From Rariloculus sp965263005 (GTDB lineage: Bacteria; Pseudomonadota; Gammaproteobacteria; Steroidobacterales; Rariloculaceae): a DNA stretch of 64,000 nucleotides. The notes under the pieces were generated by a model. That model was not told where the DNA came from. It ran no database searches and saw only the letters and a program-made list of their open reading frames with translations. A program made the position numbers and the translations under genes. Location of the stretch: positions 3,968,001 through 4,032,000 of the forward strand of contig NZ_OZ253579.1 in the NCBI RefSeq assembly GCF_965263005.1. Reading direction: 5' to 3'. Positions 1-8,823 of the stretch are shown in pieces. Position 1 is the stretch's first letter; every line of letters begins with the position of its first letter.

Positions 1-2
1 CC

Positions 3-710
3 GGAATGAACACCGCGGCTTACCCGGATCCGGACACGGAGGGCCGCGCGTATCGCGAACTCGCCGAATTGCTCGCCGAGCAGGGCGTCGATCTGCTCGT
101 GCTCGAAATGATGCAGGACGATGAGCATGCCGGGCGGGCCTGCGAGGCCGCGGCCAGCGTCGGCCTACCCTGGTGGCTCGGGCTGAGCTGCCGCTTCGGC
201 GGCGACGGCCGCTCCGTCGTCGGATTCGACTATCCGGATACGCCGATCGACGTCCCGCTCCGCGCGCTCCGGCGTTACGAGCCTGCCGTCATCAACGTCA
301 TGCACACGCCGCCGCCCGCGGTCGCGGCGGCGCTGGCCGAGATCAGCTCGCATTGGGACGGGCCCACCGGCGCCTACCCGGTATTGGATGAGGACGAGCC
401 CGACGCGGGGGATAAGCCCGGCATGGCGCACGAGCCAGACGCGAGGCACAAGCCAGGCGCGGGGGACGAGCCCGGCATGGCGTGCGAGCCAGACGCGAGG
501 CACAAGCCAGGCGCGGGGGATGAGCCCGGCGCGGTGCAGCCGTCGCCCGTCCTGTCACCCGGCGCGCTCGCCCGGCTCGCCGCCCAATGGGCGGATTCAG
601 GCGCGCTCGTGCTCGGCGGCTGCTGCGGCGCGACTCCGGACCACATCCGTGCGCTCAGCGATGTCGCACTCAAGCACGGCAACAGTTCGCCGCCGCAGGA
701 GCGGCGCTGA
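3..710 (+). CDS. Homocysteine S-methyltransferase family protein, 5' end outside the window
   Basis: This is the C-terminal part of a homocysteine/betaine-type methyltransferase barrel, which transfers a methyl group to a thiol held by zinc. The frame is open at the window edge, so the Met at base 6 is internal. The signature GGCCGATPDHI near the C-terminus supplies two zinc cysteines (C206 and C207 counted from that Met). The usual first zinc Cys, in an NCxPP-type motif, is replaced by the sequence NVMHTPPP, with His100 at the likely ligand place. Residues about 135-176 form a low-complexity linker made of 18-residue repeats. The gene converges on the downstream GST gene. Substrate is not assignable; it may be a distinct subfamily rather than a true homocysteine methylase. 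Confidence 0.75.
   Translation, partial: GMNTAAYPDPDTEGRAYRELAELLAEQGVDLLVLEMMQDDEHAGRACEAAASVGLPWWLGLSCRFGGDGRSVVGFDYPDTPIDVPLRALRRYEPAVINVMHTPPPAVAAALAEISSHWDGPTGAYPVLDEDEPDAGDKPGMAHEPDARHKPGAGDEPGMACEPDARHKPGAGDEPGAVQPSPVLSPGALARLAAQWADSGALVLGGCCGATPDHIRALSDVALKHGNSSPPQERR
408..533 (+). repeat. In-frame 54-bp tandem repeat (2.3 copies) inside the methyltransferase gene
   Basis: Two full 54-bp units (408-461 and 462-515) and a partial third (516 to about 533) are nearly identical. Each encodes 18 residues of the pattern GDxPGMAxEPDARHKPGA. The length is a multiple of three, so copy-number change would keep the frame. The repeats lie between the last barrel strands and the GGCC motif. Confidence 0.9.
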
Positions 711-762
711 TCCGGACCGCGGCGCGCGGATGCTTCCGGAGATGCCATAGGATCGGCGATCC

Positions 763-776
763 GCCACGGGCTGCTA
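763..776 (-). repeat. Solo end of the TAGCAGCCCGTGGC hairpin element
   Basis: Read on the minus strand this is TAGCAGCCCGTGGC, the terminal motif of the 160-bp hairpin element seen complete at 35231-35390 and 62683-62842. Its TAG is the stop codon of the GST gene. No partner arm is visible nearby. Confidence 0.6.
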
Positions 777-1409
777 CTCGTCGGGCAGCGGAATCGGATT
801 GACGAATCGAGGCACGTCGTAGCCCCGGGCGACGGCCGGGCGCGCCGCGATGGCCGTGTACCACCGCTTCAGGTTCGGATGATTCGCCCAATCGATGCCG
901 TGCCACGCGTAGCGCGATATCCACGGCCATGTCGCGATGTCAGCGATGGAATAGTCTCCGGCGAGGTACTGCGCCTCGCCGAGCCGCTTGTCGAGCACGC
1001 CGTAGATACGCGCCGTCTCCTTGAGGTAGCGCTGGCGGGCGTACTCGGACTTGTCCGGGTTGAAATGGTTGAAGTGATGCGTTTGACCGAGCATCGGGCC
1101 GACACTGCCCATCTGCATCATTAGCCATTCCATGACGTTCCACTTCGCCGGACTCGCCGCGGGCATGAGCCTGCCGGTCTTTTCGGCCAGATAGAAGAGT
1201 ATCGCGCCCGATTCCATCAGCGAGATCCCGTTGTCGCGATCGACAATAGCGGGAATCTTGTTGTTCGGGCTGATCTTGAGAAAACCGGCGTCGAACTGGG
1301 CGCCCGCGCGGATGTCGACGGGGATCGCCTTGTAGGGCAGCCCGACTTCCTCGAGCATGATCGACGCCTTGCGTCCGTTCGGCGTCGTCCAGGTATATAG
1401 ATCGATCAT
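774..1409 (-). CDS. Glutathione S-transferase, YfcG/YghU-like (Nu class)
   Basis: The 211-residue protein begins MIDLYTWTTPNGRK, matching the N-terminus of the disulfide-bond oxidoreductase YfcG, including Thr9 and Asn11, which bind glutathione in that family. The thioredoxin-like domain continues through SPNNKIPAIVD and ESGAI, and an all-helical C-terminal domain follows with GPMLGQTHHFN and YSIADIATWPW. I chose the internal Met at 1409 rather than the one 11 codons upstream because it matches the family start. The likely role is a cytosolic glutathione-dependent disulfide reductase or peroxidase. Its TAG stop overlaps a solo hairpin-element end. Confidence 0.88.
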   Translation of the reverse strand: MIDLYTWTTPNGRKASIMLEEVGLPYKAIPVDIRAGAQFDAGFLKISPNNKIPAIVDRDNGISLMESGAILFYLAEKTGRLMPAASPAKWNVMEWLMMQMGSVGPMLGQTHHFNHFNPDKSEYARQRYLKETARIYGVLDKRLGEAQYLAGDYSIADIATWPWISRYAWHGIDWANHPNLKRWYTAIAARPAVARGYDVPRFVNPIPLPDE

Positions 1410-1616
1410 CGTTTGATCCGCACCTTCCGTTGCGATGTGCAATTCCAGTACGCCGCGCCTGCAGCGGGCCGCGGCGGTCTCGTGGCGCGTCGAGCCGCAG
1501 GTCCGACACCCGATGCGGATTCGGCCTGGCCTGCGTCGCGCGCCTGCGCATGGTACTGCAACGTATCGCTTCCGTTGCGGATACCGCGAGTTGGCCCAGG
1601 CCGAAACGACGGTCGA

Positions 1617-1770
1617 GCGCTGCGAAGCCGCTGGCTGGACTTGACCGAAGCGGACGACTGGACTCGGCTATAACCGGCCGCCGGACGCAGCCGAAGCCTC
1701 GGGCTGGATGCGGCGAAGCCGACGGACGGACGGATGCAGCCGGAGCCGACGGCTGGACTCGGCGGAGCCC
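1617..1770. repeat. Degenerate short repeats upstream of the FAD dehydrogenase
   Basis: The stretch between the GST and the FAD dehydrogenase contains recurring words such as GCTGGACTCGGC, GAAGCCGACGG and GCAGCCGGAGCC at irregular spacing. I see no gene in the roughly 400 bases between the two divergent starts. The repeats may obscure the promoter and the true translation start of the downstream gene. Confidence 0.45.
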
Positions 1771-1818
1771 GAACGCCCACAATCGATGCCCGTCGCATTC
1801 AGCATTACCGGTGCAGCC

Positions 1819-3210
1819 ATGACCACGACGACAGCGATCGTCACCGAACTCGAGCAGGCGCTCGGCCCCGGCCGCGTGCTCACGGGCGACGCAATCGGCG
1901 CGAAGCATCACGTCGATTTCAGCGGCGAACATGCCTGTGCGCCGTGGGCCGTCGTCCGGCCGGACTCGACCGAAGAGCTTGCGACTGTCATGAAGCGCTG
2001 CCACGCGGCCGGGCAACACGTCGTCATCCAGGGCGGCATGACGGGACTGGCCGGCGGCGCCACGCCGCAGCCGGGCGAGCTCGCCGTATCGATGGAGCGC
2101 ATGTCGGGCATCGAGGAGATCGATTCGGCCTCGATGACGGCCACCGTGCTCGCCGCAACGCCCCTGCAAACGCTGCAGGAGGCCGCGGCGGCCGCGGGCT
2201 TTCTGTTTCCGCTCGACCTCGGCGCGCGCGGCTCGTGCACGATCGGCGGGAACATCGCGACGAATGCCGGCGGCAACCAGGTCATCCGCTTCGGCATGAT
2301 GCGCAATCTCGTGCTCGGACTCGAAGCCGTGCTCGCCGACGGCACGGTCGTAAGCTCGATGAACAGGATGCTCAAGAACAACGCGGGCTACGACCTGAAG
2401 CAACTGTTCATCGGCACCGAAGGCACGCTCGGCATCGTGACGCGGGCCGTGCTTCGGCTGTATCCGAAACTGCCGAGCAAGACCGCGGCGCTCTGCGCGC
2501 TCGGCGGCTTTGCCGAGGCGGTTCAGTTGCTTCAGGCGCTGCAGGCGCGGCTCGCGGGATCGTTGAGCGCGTTCGAGGCCATGTGGGAATCGTATTTTCA
2601 TTGTGTCGTCGACAACGTCGAGGGCACTCGGTCGCCGTTCGACGAACGCCATCCGATGTATGTCTTGATCGAGACGGAAGGCACGGACGAGGCGGCCGAC
2701 CGGGAGCGGCTCGAAGCGGCACTCGAGTTCGCGCTCGACGAAGGGATCATCGTCGATGCGGCGGTCGCGCACTCCGAGCGGGAGCGCGAATCCTTCTGGG
2801 CCATCCGCGACGGCATCGCCGAGATCACGCCGCTGCTCCAGCCCATGCTCGCCTTCGACGTGAGCATGCCGATCGGTCAGATGCCGTCCTTTCTCGCCCG
2901 CGTCGACCGGGAGTTTGCGGCCGGGTTCGATCGCGTGCAAAACCACGTTTTCGGGCACATCGGCGACAACAACCTGCACCTCGCCGTAACGACGGGGCGC
3001 GAGGCCGACATTCGGAGACTTTCGGACATCGTCTACACCGCAACCGGAGCGCATCAGGGCTCGGTTTCCGCCGAGCATGGCATCGGCACGCTCAGGCGAG
3101 GCTACCTGCATCACTCGAGAACCAGGGAGGAAATCGAGCTCATGCGACGCCTCAAGACGGCGCTCGACCCCAAGGGAATCCTCAACCCAAACCGCGTCGT
3201 GCCGGATTAG
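1819..3210 (+). CDS. FAD-binding oxidoreductase, GlcD / D-2-hydroxyacid dehydrogenase type
   Basis: The 463-residue protein has the two domains of the vanillyl-alcohol-oxidase superfamily. The N-terminal FAD_binding_4 domain shows QGGMTGLAGGATP, IGGNIATNAGG and KNNAGYDLKQLFIGTEGTLGI. The C-terminal FAD-oxidase domain shows HVFGHIGDNNLHL, with the metal-binding His of this family, and EHGIG. Such enzymes oxidise D-lactate, glycolate or D-2-hydroxyglutarate to the 2-oxoacid; the substrate cannot be told from sequence. The start at 1819 (MTTTTAIV) fits the family; a Met 11 codons upstream at 1786 is possible. No clear ribosome binding site is visible for either. Confidence 0.88.
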   Translation: MTTTTAIVTELEQALGPGRVLTGDAIGAKHHVDFSGEHACAPWAVVRPDSTEELATVMKRCHAAGQHVVIQGGMTGLAGGATPQPGELAVSMERMSGIEEIDSASMTATVLAATPLQTLQEAAAAAGFLFPLDLGARGSCTIGGNIATNAGGNQVIRFGMMRNLVLGLEAVLADGTVVSSMNRMLKNNAGYDLKQLFIGTEGTLGIVTRAVLRLYPKLPSKTAALCALGGFAEAVQLLQALQARLAGSLSAFEAMWESYFHCVVDNVEGTRSPFDERHPMYVLIETEGTDEAADRERLEAALEFALDEGIIVDAAVAHSERERESFWAIRDGIAEITPLLQPMLAFDVSMPIGQMPSFLARVDREFAAGFDRVQNHVFGHIGDNNLHLAVTTGREADIRRLSDIVYTATGAHQGSVSAEHGIGTLRRGYLHHSRTREEIELMRRLKTALDPKGILNPNRVVPD

Positions 3211-3308
3211 CCCCGATGGTGTCTATCGCGTAACGCTGCCAAGGGCTCGCTTCGCGGCGCGCGAAGCCAGCATGCGCCTGCATCCATCCGATAAGGAACG
3301 CCGCTTTC

Positions 3309-3476
3309 ATGAAGTGGCAGGACACGATTGTGACGTTCAACGGGATTGCCGAATGGGCTGGCGAAGGTGCACCGGACCCGCATTCGGGCAGGACTGTTCT
3401 GGAATCGTCGCCACTCGACCCGCAAAAGAGAGCGGTTCGTCTGATCCACGATGACATTTTCGAACGTCGCTGGTAG
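3309..3476 (+). CDS. Small hypothetical protein (55 aa)
   Basis: This short frame starts MKWQDTIVTFNG and ends LIHDDIFERRW. An AAGGA lies about 10 bases before the ATG. It sits in the gap between the FAD dehydrogenase and the convergent symporter gene. I recognise no family. It could equally be the remnant of a larger gene. Confidence 0.35.
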   Translation: MKWQDTIVTFNGIAEWAGEGAPDPHSGRTVLESSPLDPQKRAVRLIHDDIFERRW

Positions 3477-3504
3477 CTACGAATAACGCGCGCGTGACGG
3501 GACC

Positions 3505-5340
3505 CTAAATCCGGGCAGCCGGACTGAAGCCTTCGGGCTCGCGGACCTGATCGACCATGTCCTGGGACGCCTCGCTCGGAGGCGCGCACAGCGGCGTCAA
3601 CGCGAGCGTCACGGCGAAGTTGAGCACCATCCCGATGACGCCTATGCCCTGCGGATTCAGGCCCGTCTCCAGGATGCCGAAGGTCCACGGCGCCATGTCG
3701 AAATACACCGAGGCCACGATATAGAACGCCGTGAAGCCGATTCCGACGATCATGCCGGTGATGGCCGGAATCGTGCCGACGCGCTTGGAGAAGATGCCGA
3801 GAATCAACACGGGGAACAGGCTCGCGGCCGCGAGACCGAACGCGAACGCGACGACCTGACTGACGAAGCCCGGCGGATAGATTCCGAACAGGCCCGCGAT
3901 GACGACGGCGACGGCAATGACGCTGCGCCCCACCAGCAGCCGCTGCGCCTCGGTCGCGCCGGGCCTGAACACCCGATAGTAAAGATCATGCGAAATCGCC
4001 GACGACATGACGAGCAGCAGGCCGCTCGCCGTCGACAGGGCGGCGGCGAGCCCGCCGGCCGCGATCAGCGCGATGATCCACGAGGCGAGTTCGCCCATCT
4101 CCGGTGTCGCAAGCACGATGATGTCCTGGTCGGGTCCGGCCAGACCGCGGGCGCTGAGCTCGGCGCGCGCATCGGCGCCGTCGGCGCCGCCGGTGTCGAG
4201 CCACTGCTGATGACGACGCTCGATATCGGCAATCTCGACCGCCCCGATCGACCCGTTGCGGAATATCTCGTTGTCGGCGCGGGCTGAATAGCGGACGCGG
4301 CCGTCACCGTCGTCGAACCACAGGATCAGGCCCGTCTGCTCCCAGTTGCGATACCACTCCGGCAGGCTCTCTTCGGTTGATCCGTTCAGGCTGTCGATCA
4401 TCAAGTAGCGCGCGAACGCGGCCGTGGCAGGCGCGGTCAGGTAGAGCAGCGCAATGAAAAACAGGGCCCACATCGCGCTCCAGCGCGCTGCGCGGACGCT
4501 CGGCACCGTGTAGAAACGCACGAGCACGTGCGGCAGTCCGGCCGTACCGCACATGAGCGCGAGCGTCACCAGGAACACGTTGACCTTGTCCCAACTGCCG
4601 ACAAACGCTTCCGTATAGCGCGAGAAGCCCAGATCGACGCTGATCTGGTCGAGCCGCTCGAGCAGGAACACGGCCTGCCCGCCCGTGTGCTCGGGCAGCA
4701 GCGGGCCGCCCATCGCGAACGACGGTACGGGGATGCCCGTCAGCTTGATCCCGATCGCGATCGCCACGATCAGAAACGCCGTGATCAGGACCCAGTATTG
4801 CGCGACCTGCGTCCACGTAATGCCCTTCATGCCGCCGAGCGTCGCGTAGAAAAACACGATCGCCATGCCGAAGAACACGCCCGTGTTGATATCGACCTCG
4901 AGAAAACGGCTGAATACGACGCCGACGCCGCGCATCTGACCCGCCACGTAGACGCAGCTTATGAACAGTGCGCACAGCACCGCGACGAGGCGCGCCATGT
5001 TCGAATCGAAGCGGTCGCCGACGAAATCAGGAACGGTGAAGTAGCCGAACTTTCGCAGGTAAGGCGCGAGCAGCAAGGCGAGCAGCACGTAACCCCCGGT
5101 CCAGCCCATGAGGTAGACGCCGCCCGCGTAGCCCATGAAGGAGATCAGTCCGGCCATCGAGATGAAGGACGCTGCGCTCATCCAGTCCGAAGCCGTCGCC
5201 ATGCCGTTGGCCATGGCCGGCACGCCGCGTCCCGCCACGTAGAATCCGCGTGTATCGCTCACTCGCGACAGCCATGCGATCGTGAGGTAAAGCGTGAACG
5301 TCGCCGCGACGAACAGGATGGTCCACTCGCGCGTTTCCAT
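3505..5340 (-). CDS. Sodium/solute symporter, VC_2705 subfamily (large subunit)
   Basis: This 611-residue SSS-family membrane protein begins with a transmembrane segment followed by the hallmark FYVAGRGVPAMANGMATASDWMSAASFI. The length and the large soluble insertion of about 100 residues before the segment ELASWIIALIAAGGLAAALST are typical of the VC_2705 group, which pairs with a DUF4212 subunit. It probably co-transports Na+ with a small monocarboxylate such as acetate, across the inner membrane. Its ATG overlaps the stop of the DUF4212 gene as TAATG, so the two are translationally coupled. It is the last gene of a minus-strand cluster with a TRAP transporter and a beta-propeller. Confidence 0.9.
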   Translation of the reverse strand: METREWTILFVAATFTLYLTIAWLSRVSDTRGFYVAGRGVPAMANGMATASDWMSAASFISMAGLISFMGYAGGVYLMGWTGGYVLLALLLAPYLRKFGYFTVPDFVGDRFDSNMARLVAVLCALFISCVYVAGQMRGVGVVFSRFLEVDINTGVFFGMAIVFFYATLGGMKGITWTQVAQYWVLITAFLIVAIAIGIKLTGIPVPSFAMGGPLLPEHTGGQAVFLLERLDQISVDLGFSRYTEAFVGSWDKVNVFLVTLALMCGTAGLPHVLVRFYTVPSVRAARWSAMWALFFIALLYLTAPATAAFARYLMIDSLNGSTEESLPEWYRNWEQTGLILWFDDGDGRVRYSARADNEIFRNGSIGAVEIADIERRHQQWLDTGGADGADARAELSARGLAGPDQDIIVLATPEMGELASWIIALIAAGGLAAALSTASGLLLVMSSAISHDLYYRVFRPGATEAQRLLVGRSVIAVAVVIAGLFGIYPPGFVSQVVAFAFGLAAASLFPVLILGIFSKRVGTIPAITGMIVGIGFTAFYIVASVYFDMAPWTFGILETGLNPQGIGVIGMVLNFAVTLALTPLCAPPSEASQDMVDQVREPEGFSPAARI

Positions 5341-5663
5341 TACTCGCCGGCCTTCGCCGCGATCGCCTCGAGCTCCTCGTGATGGCGCCGGTCGAGCCGG
5401 TTCATCGCCAGGCAGTAGACGAGAATCAGGATCACGAACGTGACGATGCTGCCCTGCTGAGCGAACCAGAAGCCGAGCGGGAAGCCGGTGAACGGCAGGC
5501 GGAACTGGTTGAGCCAGTCAGCAAACAACACGCCGCAGCCAAGCGAGACCGCGGCCCAGATCACGAGCAGCACGGCCATGGTGCGGAGATTGCTCCGCCA
5601 GTAGCGCTCCAGCGCCGCGTGGACCCGCGGATGATGGAGGTCGGGGCCGGGGGGCGTCGACAA
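5340..5663 (-). CDS. DUF4212 family symporter small subunit
   Basis: The 107-residue protein has two hydrophobic helices (about residues 27-50 and 63-88) and the family features ALERYWRSNLR near the N-terminus and GFPLGFWFAQQGSI in the loop. DUF4212 proteins are encoded directly before SSS symporters and are taken to be their small subunit. The stop overlaps the symporter start. The beta-propeller gene ends 2 bases upstream, which implies one transcript. Confidence 0.9.
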   Translation of the reverse strand: MSTPPGPDLHHPRVHAALERYWRSNLRTMAVLLVIWAAVSLGCGVLFADWLNQFRLPFTGFPLGFWFAQQGSIVTFVILILVYCLAMNRLDRRHHEELEAIAAKAGE

Positions 5664-5665
5664 GG

Positions 5666-6736
5666 CTATCTCGAGAAAACAGCAAGCCGCAGCGGCGAAT
5701 AGCCCAGCCCGTCGGGGTTCGGCAGGTCGCTCGCGAGCATCTGCGCGGCGGGGAAGTTGTCGAGATCGTAGATCGAGATCGACTGCTCGGAGCGATCGGC
5801 AACGAACGCCGTCTCCCCGACGACATGAATGCCGAAAGCCCCGGCGCCGGGCCGCCCGTCGTTCATCGCAAGCTCGCCGATCACGTCGCGGCTCGCTGCG
5901 TCGTAGAGCGTCAGGTACTTCGCGGTCTCCTCGCCGCCCGAGCCGTTCGGCACGAGCGCGCGGCCGCTGGCCGATATCTCGGCGCGGCCCGCGCCCGGCC
6001 GCGCATCGAGCGTGGCAACGACGCTGAGCGTCCCGGTATCGACGACCGAAATCGTCCCGATCGTGCGGTTGACCACCCAGACTTCGCCGCCGTCGGGCGT
6101 CACGGCCAGACCCTCGGCGCCCATGTCGGCCGCAATCACCTGCGGTTCGGCATCGCCGTCGAGCGAGATGACCGACAGCGTGCCCTCGGCGCCGCGGCTC
6201 GTGACATAGGCGCGTGTGCCGTCGGGACTGAGCCTGACCATGTGCCCTTCGCGCCCGCCGGTCGGCCAGGTGCGCACGACCTCGAGGTCGACGACGTCGA
6301 GGAGCGCAATCCGATCGGAATCTTCCATCGTCGCGACGGCCCGGCGGCTGTCGGGCAGGAACATCATGCTGTGCGGACGGGAATCCGGACCGACGTCTAT
6401 GCGCCCGGCGATCCGCGCGTTCACGACATCGATCACGATCACGTGACGGCCGCGATTGTCGCCCGGGCCGTATTCGCCGGTCAGCGCCCAGCGCCCGTCG
6501 GGCGAAACCGCGATCTCGTGCGGAATCACCGGCCCGATCGGCAGTCTTGCCATCTCGATGCCCGTCGTCAGATCGAAGAACGACACGCTGCCGCCGCTTC
6601 GGTTGGCGACGAGCAACGTGCCCTCGAGCTGTTGCGCCAGAACCGCGCCCGGCAGGCTTGTGAGCGCGAGCGCCGCTGTGAGACCGCAGAGGCGTTTCAG
6701 CGATCGTTTCCAGTTGCTCGTGAAGCTGCTGTGCAT
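5666..6736 (-). CDS. Secreted YncE-like beta-propeller protein
   Basis: The 356-residue protein has a Sec signal peptide (positive NWKRSLKR, hydrophobic core, cleavage after GAVLA). Repeated blades follow with the YVTN pattern, for example GTLLVANRSGGSVSFFDL, VSPDGRWALTG, LSPDGTRAYVTS and VTPDGGEVWVVNR. The start at 6736 is preceded by GGGAG seven bases upstream. Proteins of this fold act in the periplasm as binding or scaffolding modules, or as amine-dehydrogenase-like subunits. No catalytic residues are obvious. Its place between a TRAP permease and an SSS symporter suggests a role in substrate sensing or handling for transport, which is inference. Confidence 0.8.
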   Translation of the reverse strand: MHSSFTSNWKRSLKRLCGLTAALALTSLPGAVLAQQLEGTLLVANRSGGSVSFFDLTTGIEMARLPIGPVIPHEIAVSPDGRWALTGEYGPGDNRGRHVIVIDVVNARIAGRIDVGPDSRPHSMMFLPDSRRAVATMEDSDRIALLDVVDLEVVRTWPTGGREGHMVRLSPDGTRAYVTSRGAEGTLSVISLDGDAEPQVIAADMGAEGLAVTPDGGEVWVVNRTIGTISVVDTGTLSVVATLDARPGAGRAEISASGRALVPNGSGGEETAKYLTLYDAASRDVIGELAMNDGRPGAGAFGIHVVGETAFVADRSEQSISIYDLDNFPAAQMLASDLPNPDGLGYSPLRLAVFSR

Positions 6737-6795
6737 TGCGTTCTCCCGCGGATCGCCCGGCATTATCGCCGTCGTAATGGTCGTCATGATGGCCG

Positions 6796-8730
6796 TCACG
6801 ATGGTAGCAGCACGAGGCTCAACTGGGGAAAGGCCATCAGCACGATTGTGACCGCGAGCGTGATCAGGACGAACGGAAATGCGCCCGCAAATATCGTCCC
6901 GAGCGAGATGCTGTCGTCGTCGAGGCTCGATTTGATGACATAGACGCTCAATCCGAGCGGCGGCGTCATGAGACCGATCTCGATACCGACGACGGACACG
7001 ATGCCGAACCAGATCAGGTTGCCGCCGAGCTCGCCGACCACGGGCAGCGCCAACGGCAGCAGGATCAGCAGTATCGACGTCGAGTCGAGCACGGTGCCGA
7101 GGACGACGAGCAGCAGCAGGTACGCCGCGAGAAAGCCGAACATCCCAAGACCCGTGCCACCGAGGAAGGCCGCGACGTCCTGCGGAAGCCCGGTCAGCGC
7201 CAGCATCCTGCTGAACGTGCTCGCGGCGATGATCAGGAACAGGATCGTGACCGATACCTGACCGGTCTCGCGCATCACTTCCCACAGCTTCGGCCAGTCC
7301 AGGCGCCTCTTCAGCAACGCAAGGCACATCGCGGCGAACGCGCCGGCCGCACCGGCTTCGGTCGGCGTGAACACGCCCCCGTAGATTCCGCCGAGCACGA
7401 GGATGATGAGCACGAAGACCGGCAGTATGCCGATCAGCACCTCGAGCCAGCTCATGGAACCCGCGTCGGCGTGCCGGCGATCGACATGGCCGACGAAGCC
7501 GGGCGTGAGCCACGCCATCAGTACGACACCGGCGGCGAACGCGATCGCGAGCAGAATGCCGGGGATGACAGCCGCGATAAAGAGCCCGCCGATCGAGACC
7601 TCGGCGATCACACCGTAGATGATCAGCAGCAGACTCGGCGGAATCAGCATGCCGAGCACGGACGAGCCGGCCGTGAGGCCGACGGCGAACTTCGCCGTGT
7701 AGCCCTGGCGCACCATCTCGGGCACGGCAATCTTGGAGAAGATCGCGGCCGATGCGATCGAGATGCCGGTGATCGCGGCGAAGAGCGCGTTCGCAGCCAC
7801 GGTGGCGACACCGAGCCCGCCGTAGATCCAGCCGAACATCCGCTGCGCGGCCCGAAAGGCGTCGCGTCCGATGTCCGAAGCGTTGACGAACAGCCCCATC
7901 AGGACAAACAACGGCACGGCCGCGAACACGTATTCGGAGATCGTGCCTTCCGCGGCGAGCGCGAGCGTCAGCGTCGCGATTCCGAAGTCCTGCTTGAGCA
8001 CGGCAAGTCCCAGAAAGCCGACGAGCAGCAGCGCGATCGCTATCGGCATGCCGAGCGCGATGAGGAGCAGCACGATCGCGATCATCACGACACCGATCGT
8101 GCGCGGCTCGACACCGGCCAACCAGAGGATCGCGACGCACGCAACGATCAGCAACGGCACAATGAACACGACCGGCCGCGGCATCGAGCGCAGTTCGCCG
8201 CGGCCAAGACTCGCCGAGTCCGAGATTTTTCCGATGAGCTGGCGCAGGCACTCGAGCGCCGCGACCGCGGCGCCGCCCACGAGCAGCAGCTTGATCGGCC
8301 AGACCTGGACCGTGAACATGCCTTCGACGCCGGCAAACTCGCCCGTTCGAAACGCGCGCATGAAATCCGGCCAGGCGCCGACCGCGAGCAGCACGAACAT
8401 CAGACAGCCGACGCCGAGGAGCACCGCCGTCCAGTCGCTCGCGAGCACCGGCTGGTGCGCCTGGACCTTGCCGACGACGACTTCGGCCCGTGTCAGCCGC
8501 GAGCGGTAAATCGCATAGGCGATCTGCAGGAAGACGCAGGCCACGAGCGACAGCGACACCATCTCCGTCACGCCGCGTATCGGACTGTCGAAAACGGTGC
8601 GGCCCGTGATATCGGCGCAAATCAGGAACATCAGCGCGAACACCCACACGACGCCCGCGCCGTTCATCCAGGCGACCAGGTTCGTGAAGTAGCGTCCTAG
8701 CACCGAGGAAGGCGCCTCAAGGTTCTGCAT
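6796..8730 (-). CDS. TRAP transporter fused permease (DctQ-DctM)
   Basis: The 644-residue protein fuses the small four-helix DctQ unit (about residues 1-190) with the large DctM channel domain (about 200-640). DctM features include GMPIAIALLLVGFLGL, VPLFVLMGLFVNAS, LGMLIPPSLLLIIYGV and GLMTPPLGLSVYVIKS. It imports an organic acid with Na+, taking it from the periplasmic receptor encoded just upstream. The downstream propeller gene starts 59 bases after its stop. Fused DctQM proteins are common; the substrate is unknown. Confidence 0.92.
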   Translation of the reverse strand: MQNLEAPSSVLGRYFTNLVAWMNGAGVVWVFALMFLICADITGRTVFDSPIRGVTEMVSLSLVACVFLQIAYAIYRSRLTRAEVVVGKVQAHQPVLASDWTAVLLGVGCLMFVLLAVGAWPDFMRAFRTGEFAGVEGMFTVQVWPIKLLLVGGAAVAALECLRQLIGKISDSASLGRGELRSMPRPVVFIVPLLIVACVAILWLAGVEPRTIGVVMIAIVLLLIALGMPIAIALLLVGFLGLAVLKQDFGIATLTLALAAEGTISEYVFAAVPLFVLMGLFVNASDIGRDAFRAAQRMFGWIYGGLGVATVAANALFAAITGISIASAAIFSKIAVPEMVRQGYTAKFAVGLTAGSSVLGMLIPPSLLLIIYGVIAEVSIGGLFIAAVIPGILLAIAFAAGVVLMAWLTPGFVGHVDRRHADAGSMSWLEVLIGILPVFVLIILVLGGIYGGVFTPTEAGAAGAFAAMCLALLKRRLDWPKLWEVMRETGQVSVTILFLIIAASTFSRMLALTGLPQDVAAFLGGTGLGMFGFLAAYLLLLVVLGTVLDSTSILLILLPLALPVVGELGGNLIWFGIVSVVGIEIGLMTPPLGLSVYVIKSSLDDDSISLGTIFAGAFPFVLITLAVTIVLMAFPQLSLVLLPS

Positions 8731-8823
8731 GTCGTGCCGCCGATTCGTCTTGTTGTTCGTCTTGCCGCGGTGGGTCGCGCCGGGAATCGTCCGATCCGGC
8801 GCGCCGGGCTCGCCGCCGGGATA

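Noticed and set aside
940..3114. Long minus-strand open frame opposite the FAD dehydrogenase and GST
   Set aside because: It has no family features and is rich in Arg, Ala and His, as expected for the antisense of GC-rich genes. The plus-strand FAD dehydrogenase has clear motifs.
6740..8647. N-terminal extension of the propeller frame to about 990 residues
   Set aside because: The extra part is an out-of-frame shadow of the TRAP permease. A signal peptide and a ribosome site fix the start at 6736.
7471..8700. Plus-strand frame of 409 codons across the TRAP permease
   Set aside because: Its Arg/Asp/His-rich composition is typical of antisense frames, and the permease on the other strand is certain.
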